Part shown: positions 61,991 to 64,000 of the stretch, piece by piece | Layout: each line of letters begins with the position of its first letter | Numbering within the stretch: position 1 is the stretch's first letter | Source of the DNA: Oreohelix idahoensis | Taxonomy: Eukaryota; Mollusca; Gastropoda; Stylommatophora; Oreohelicidae | Assembly: GCA_024509875.1 (NCBI GenBank) | Contig: JAMPIV010018971.1 | Coordinates: 318,501-382,500 of the forward strand | DNA: 64,000 nt | Direction of reading: 5' to 3' | Notes under the pieces: generated by a model | Told to the model about the DNA's origin: nothing | The model's database searches: none | Seen by the model: only the letters and a program-made list of their open reading frames with translations | Position numbers and translations under genes: made by a program

Positions 61991-62008
61991 GAGCCTCCCC
62001 CCTTTAAG
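61991..62008 (-). other. Polypurine tract of gypsy family 2
   Basis: The element strand reads CTTAAAGGGGGGAGGCTC immediately before the LTR start TGTCAC, the expected plus-strand primer site. It fixes both the orientation and the LTR boundary. Confidence 0.85.
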
Positions 62009-62117
62009 ATATGGAAGCACTCCATGTCTACGTTATGGAGTTTAATTTCCTATAACCGTAGCTTCGGGGTGTCTGTCTTCTTCCCTCTCCTCTTCCCCCT
62101 CCATCTCTGTCCAATTC

Positions 62118-64000
62118 CTACTCAAGTCCACTCCTCAAAGTTTCCTTCCCCTGGAATGTCTCATATGCGCGCTTGAAAGAGCGTCGCCGCTTCTGACATT
62201 TTTGAAAGATTTCCTGTGATAGCGGTGGAATATCCCTGCCACTATCGTCATCTTCGTCAGTTTTGGCGATCGTCAGGAGATGGTCGGAGGTTGGCACTGG
62301 TTTTTTCAAGTATCTCTTTAAGAGATTTAAATGGAAAACCTTCTCCTTTCCTTCAATAGAGATCTGGTAGTTAGCCTTAGAAATCTTTTTCAGGACGGTA
62401 AACGGCCCTTGCCATCCGATCTTCAGTTGGTTGTTCTCGGTAGGGAGCAACACCAAACTTTCTCTCCTGCTTCCAGTTCTCTCTCTTCCGCGACTTTCCT
62501 GTATCGGTTAGCGTGCTTGGTGCGTGCTCGCTTAAAGTTAGTCGTTGCTAGGTCCCACCCTAGTTTCAACCGTTCCTTTAAAACCGACACATATTTACTG
62601 GCTGAGACAACTGTCTCATCAGCCTTCTCGTCTGTCAGAGACTGAAGTAAGGCTTCAAGCGGGCCCTTAATGGGTCTGCCGAATAAGAGTGTAGCTGGCG
62701 GAAATCCTGTGGAAGTATGAGGAGATTCTCTGTAGCCAAATAATGCTGCAGGAATACAGAGATCCCAATCTTCAGGTTTCACTTGTGCCAGCTTACTTAG
62801 CATCATGGTGAGGTTTCCATTAGCACGTTCCACGAGCCCATTTCCGGCCGGAGTATATGGCTTAGTGTGGATGTGCTGGGTCCTCAAGATCTTAACGATC
62901 TCATCCATCAACTGGTTTCGGTATGGAGATCCATTATCCGTCAACACTTGCTGAGGGAATCCCAACCGAGTGAAAATCTGCACGAGGGCTTCTGCGACAT
63001 GCTTGGCATCTGCGCATGTTAGCGGGATAGCTTCTGCCCATAAAGTGCATGTATCGACTAAGGTCAGGATGAACCTGTTCCTTCTTTTAGTCCTTTCGAA
63101 AGGCCCTAAAATGTCGATCACAACCCGTTCGAATGGTGTTCCCATTATTGGCATTTCACCCATGTGGACTGGGGGTGTCCGTTGCTTGGGTGGTACACGT
63201 TGGCACTGGGCACAGGATTTGACATATCTGAGAATATCAGTATTTACTCCTGGCCACGAATAATGAGTGGTTATACGTTGGTTTGTGGCGTTCTGTCCCA
63301 TATGTCCGCTAAAGGGAAGAGAGTGCCCCATTTCTAGGATTTGGCTTCTGTACTGTTTCGGTACTAGGAGCTGGTTGTAACCTTGGTCAGGCTTGCCCGT
63401 TCTCCGATAAAGTACGCCATCCTTAGAAAAAAATGTCCCCGTGCTGTTTGGGTTCCTTAGCCATGGGCAGTTTCCTAAAGCAGGGTGCCAAAGTAGGGTC
63501 CTTGTATTGCGCTTCTTTAAGTTCCATAGGTAACAAATTAGGCGCAGGCTCCCGTTCCTTCTTGGTTTGCCCTCTTGTAGTTACCGCTGCCACAATCGGC
63601 TCTTCCGGTTTCCCAATACACACGTATCTCCCGCCGAGTATGACTGGGTAGATGGGATCATCCATAACAGCTGCTTTGATCATGCCTCTGACAAAATCAG
63701 AGTGTATCTCCACCAATGCGATGGGAAGCGCTGTAGGTGCATCACTCTTACGAACTCCACAAAGTTTGACGGTCTCTCCTGTCTCTTGACCGGGTTTGAC
63801 CAGCTTTCTGGCAACAATGCAATCATAAGAAAGCCCCGTGTCAAATAAGCAAGAAGTTTGAGAACCGTTCAAAGTAACAGTACCTCGCGTTGAGGGTCTA
63901 TCCCCAACAGGTTGGGAATCACTGTCAATAATTCCGCCTTGCGAGACTGTCAATAAGCATCCGATGCGTTTCGGCTCGGTGTGCTCGGTCTGATCATATG
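62118..64000 (-). pseudogene. pol: gypsy family 2: protease, integrase, no reverse transcriptase (runs off window)
   Basis: The frame is open at the window edge (end of gag region). Protease active site LFDTGLSYD is near 63,842. Integrase follows: GHSLPFSGHMG finger, CAQCQRV, VVIDILGPFE, LTDNGSPYRN, GLVERANGN, then the GPY/F module (KIGWQGPFTVLKKISKANYQ) and RYLKKPVPTSDHLL. It is about as similar to the 41-46 kb element as a sister family. One extra base in an A/T run near 63,425 and one near 62,450 shift the frame. After ~45 further codons it stops at 62,118, and the polypurine tract follows 110 bases later, where the other element has 1.7 kb of RT and RNase H. Confidence 0.9.

Overview
This window is repeat-dense, AT-rich animal DNA with no convincing host protein-coding gene. 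It looks like an invertebrate, probably a mollusc and perhaps a gastropod. That inference rests on the mix of elements (RTE-type LINEs, LINEs with an RNase H-like C-terminus, tRNA-derived SINEs, Ty3/gypsy elements with very long LTRs) and on a metazoan 18S/5.8S rDNA fragment. The species cannot be named from this sequence alone.

Layout. 1-7.2 kb: the end of a long LTR, two adjacent copies of a ~2.4 kb LTR-like repeat (called LTR-A here), then a 14-bp minisatellite. 7.2-20.3 kb: SINE and LINE remnants, tandem repeats, a 53-base G run, and long stretches with nothing recognisable. 20.6-27.4 kb: a nested locus. A truncated LINE with a 15-bp target-site duplication (TSD) was split by an LTR-A copy with a 5-bp TSD. 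That copy was in turn split by a ~3.9 kb insert carrying a well-formed promoter-like cluster, and by a ~0.7 kb inverted-repeat transposon with an 8-bp TSD. 27.5-36.5 kb: SINEs, a 33-bp minisatellite, a small hairpin element and LINE 3' ends.

36.5-50.4 kb: a second nest. An LTR-A copy (TSD GTGAT) contains a TA microsatellite, an RTE-like LINE fragment, a Tc1-like transposon inside that LINE, and a complete 10.2 kb Ty3/gypsy element (TSD ACATT). 50.5-55.2 kb: RTE-like LINEs, one nearly full length. 55.7-57.05 kb: a minus-strand rDNA fragment (5'ETS, the first ~336 nt of 18S, ITS1, 5.8S, ITS2) from which most of 18S is missing. 58-60 kb: an L1/Tx1-like LINE. 60.7-64 kb: the 3' part of a second gypsy element that runs off the window.

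The most interesting element is the 38,796-49,030 gypsy. Its domain order is gag-protease-integrase-reverse transcriptase-RNase H, the Ty1/copia-like order known from Gmr1-type Ty3/gypsy elements. The whole 4.5 kb coding region is one reading frame interrupted only by three stop codons. The second gypsy shares the protease-integrase arrangement but passes from integrase to its polypurine tract and LTR with no reverse transcriptase. Several insertions can be ordered in time from their TSDs and from the uninterrupted sister copies of the same repeats in this window.
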